This document shows, one piece after another, positions 14,277 to 15,257 of a DNA stretch of 15,257 nt. The DNA lies in contig JBPCPI010000193.1 in the NCBI GenBank assembly GCA_050999295.1, forward strand, positions 1-15,257, in the 5' to 3' direction. The DNA comes from JACCQS01 sp050999295 (GTDB lineage: Bacteria > Actinomycetota > Actinomycetes > Mycobacteriales > Geodermatophilaceae). The position numbers and the translations under genes were made by a program. How positions within the stretch are numbered: the first letter of the stretch is position 1; each line of letters opens with the position of its first letter. Below the pieces are notes generated by a model, which saw only the letters and a list, made by a program, of their open reading frames with translations, was not told where the DNA came from and made no database searches.

Positions 14277-14962
14277 CGCCCGCCGTCCGACCACGGTCGG
14301 GTCGGTGTACGAGCTGGGGGCGGAGGTGTGGCGAACGGGGAGCGCAATAGCTCCTGGGCCAGCGCGACCGTCTCCGGTCCCGCCGCAGCGGGTGAGCCGG
14401 CATCGAACGGAGCCATCGGGTCGTACTCGATGACCAGTTGGATCGCCCTGGCCATCTCCTCGCCGGCGGCCAACTGCGCCAGCCGCAGGCCGAGGTCTAT
14501 CCCGGCCGACACACCCGCGGCGGTAATCACCTTGCCGTTCTCCACGATCCGCGCGCTGCTGGCCTCGGCACCATAGTCGGCCAGGCTTTCCTGGGCAGCC
14601 CAATGCGTGGTGGCGCCCAGGCCCGCGAGGACTCCGGCGGCTCCCAGCAGCAGTGCGCCGGTGCACACCGAGGCGGTCCAACGAGACGTCGTGTGCACGG
14701 CTCGGATCCAGCTGAGCACGTCGGCGTCGTCGAGCAGGGCGCGCGTACCTGGCCCCCCCGGGACCACGAGAACGTCGGGGTCGACGACGTCATCGAGGCC
14801 GTAATCGGCGATCAGGGTGAGAAACCCGGTGTCGGTGCGGATCGGTCCGGGTTCGGCCGCGACGAACCGTACGGTTGCATCCGGCAGACGGCTGAGTACC
14901 TCGTAGGGTCCGATCGCATCCAGCGCGGTGATCCGGTCGAAGATCAAGAAGGCGATGTCCAT
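14273..14962 (-). CDS. DJ-1/PfpI family protein, isonitrile hydratase-like
   Basis: This 229-residue protein of the DJ-1/PfpI superfamily closely resembles Pseudomonas isonitrile hydratase (InhA), which adds water to isonitriles to give N-substituted formamides. Shared features are the early acidic residue D15 in TALDAIGPYEVLSRLPD (equivalent to InhA D17), VVPGGPG, the nucleophile C100 with T101 in SVCTGALLLGAAG, ATTHWA, GVSAGIDLGL and EYDPMAPFDAGSP. A Pro/Arg-rich C-terminal tail follows. ATG 14962 has GGAG 7 bases upstream. The gene starts 53 bp after the MFS stop and overlaps the amidase by 4 bp, so all three form one operon. It could instead be a related glutamine-amidotransferase-like or glyoxalase-like protein, but InhA is the closest family I know. 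Confidence 0.9.
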   Translation of the reverse strand: MDIAFLIFDRITALDAIGPYEVLSRLPDATVRFVAAEPGPIRTDTGFLTLIADYGLDDVVDPDVLVVPGGPGTRALLDDADVLSWIRAVHTTSRWTASVCTGALLLGAAGVLAGLGATTHWAAQESLADYGAEASSARIVENGKVITAAGVSAGIDLGLRLAQLAAGEEMARAIQLVIEYDPMAPFDAGSPAAAGPETVALAQELLRSPFATPPPPARTPTRPWSDGGR

Positions 14963-15015
14963 GCCGGCTCCAGGGTCGAGGAACGGTCATCGTGGGCTCG
15001 AGGATCGGTAGGCGC

Positions 15016-15257
15016 TCACACCGGCGATGGATCGGTGCCGCGCAGGGACCGGACTCTTAACCGTTCGTCGGTTTCGTCCTCATCAAGGTCTTGCATGTTG
15101 ACTCTATGTGCGAAGTAGGTGGCGATGACCGCAACGAGTGACACGGCTGCCACATATGCTGCGACGAGCGCCGGGTCGCCGTCGTTCGCGGCGAGCAAGG
15201 CGGTGGCGATGAGCGGGGCCAGCCCGCCGGCGAAGACCGAGGTGATCTGGTAAACGA
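15016..15257 (-). CDS. MFS transporter, C-terminal part (5' end outside window)
   Basis: These are the last 80 codons of a membrane transporter whose frame is open to the window edge. The translation reads VYQITSVFAGGLAPLIATAL, then a last hydrophobic helix AAYVAAVSLVAVIATYFAH, then an acidic tail (DLDEDETDERLRVRSLRG). The YQ...GGLAPLIATALL stretch followed by one helix is typical of transmembrane helices 11-12 of the metabolite:H+ symporter (MHS) branch of the major facilitator superfamily, which imports organic acids and related compounds through the inner membrane. It is the first visible gene of the operon with the isonitrile hydratase-like and carbamoylase-like genes, so it probably imports their substrate (inference). 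Confidence 0.85.
   Translation of the reverse strand, partial: VYQITSVFAGGLAPLIATALLAANDGDPALVAAYVAAVSLVAVIATYFAHRVNMQDLDEDETDERLRVRSLRGTDPSPV

Noticed and set aside
12981..14576. 531-codon + strand frame
   Set aside because: It is antisense to the carbamoylase-like and isonitrile hydratase-like genes and shows no protein family signal.
14277..14681. N-terminal extension of the carbamoylase-like frame
   Set aside because: It overlaps the isonitrile hydratase-like gene; the family N-terminus fits the GTG at 14276, which overlaps the upstream stop.

Overview
The window looks like a chromosomal segment of a high-GC Gram-positive (actinobacterial) genome. The evidence is the strong G/C bias at third codon positions, frequent GTG and TTG starts, a GroEL of the actinobacterial GroEL2 type with a Gly-Met tail, an XPB-type helicase nearly identical in layout to the mycobacterial one, and a LAL-type LuxR regulator. 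I cannot name the genus from the sequence. Most genes are ordinary chromosomal genes. I see no insertion sequence, prophage, CRISPR array, rRNA or tRNA.

Layout. Positions 1-585 hold the 3' end of groEL (+), followed by a perfect-stem terminator (616-657). A GtrA-like membrane protein (671-1198, -) and a tryptophan-rich protein of unknown function (1331-2395, -) come next. A DUF4031 protein (2500-2799, +) runs head-on into an HD-domain phosphohydrolase (2696-3403, -), overlapping it by 104 bp. The HD gene is translationally coupled to an upstream M20 metallohydrolase (3400-4671, -). Divergent from that gene is a second, DapE-like M20 protein (4747-5919, +), which appears to have lost its catalytic general-base glutamate. 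A YbaK-type aminoacyl-tRNA deacylase (5930-6502, +) follows it.

Positions 6477-7670 (-) hold a toxin-antitoxin-like pair: an AbiEii-type nucleotidyltransferase and an XRE-type DNA-binding protein. The nucleotidyltransferase frame is cut by a TAG codon at 7182-7184, yet it stays open for another 70 codons and ends 3 bp before the XRE start. It also lacks one of the usual active-site aspartates, so the module looks like a decaying or inactivated toxin. A 60-residue basic protein with an almost ideal Shine-Dalgarno sequence (7845-8027, +) precedes a 1000-residue LAL/LuxR regulator (8076-11078, +), and a tiny one-helix membrane ORF (11124-11228, +) follows it.

The short gap before the XPB helicase gene carries two perfect, related dyads (TTNTCCGGANAA) whose centres lie exactly 42 bp apart. 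XPB occupies 11324-12961 (-). The window ends with a compact minus-strand operon: the end of an MFS transporter (15016-15257), a DJ-1/PfpI protein closely resembling isonitrile hydratase (14273-14962), and an M20C N-carbamoyl-amino-acid-hydrolase-like amidase (13038-14276). The last two are coupled by a GTGA overlap. Together they suggest uptake and stepwise hydrolysis of a small nitrogenous compound.

Points most worth following up are the interrupted nucleotidyltransferase/XRE pair, the twin dyads at 11253-11308, the E-to-A change in the DapE-like protein, and the transporter/isonitrile-hydratase-like/carbamoylase operon.
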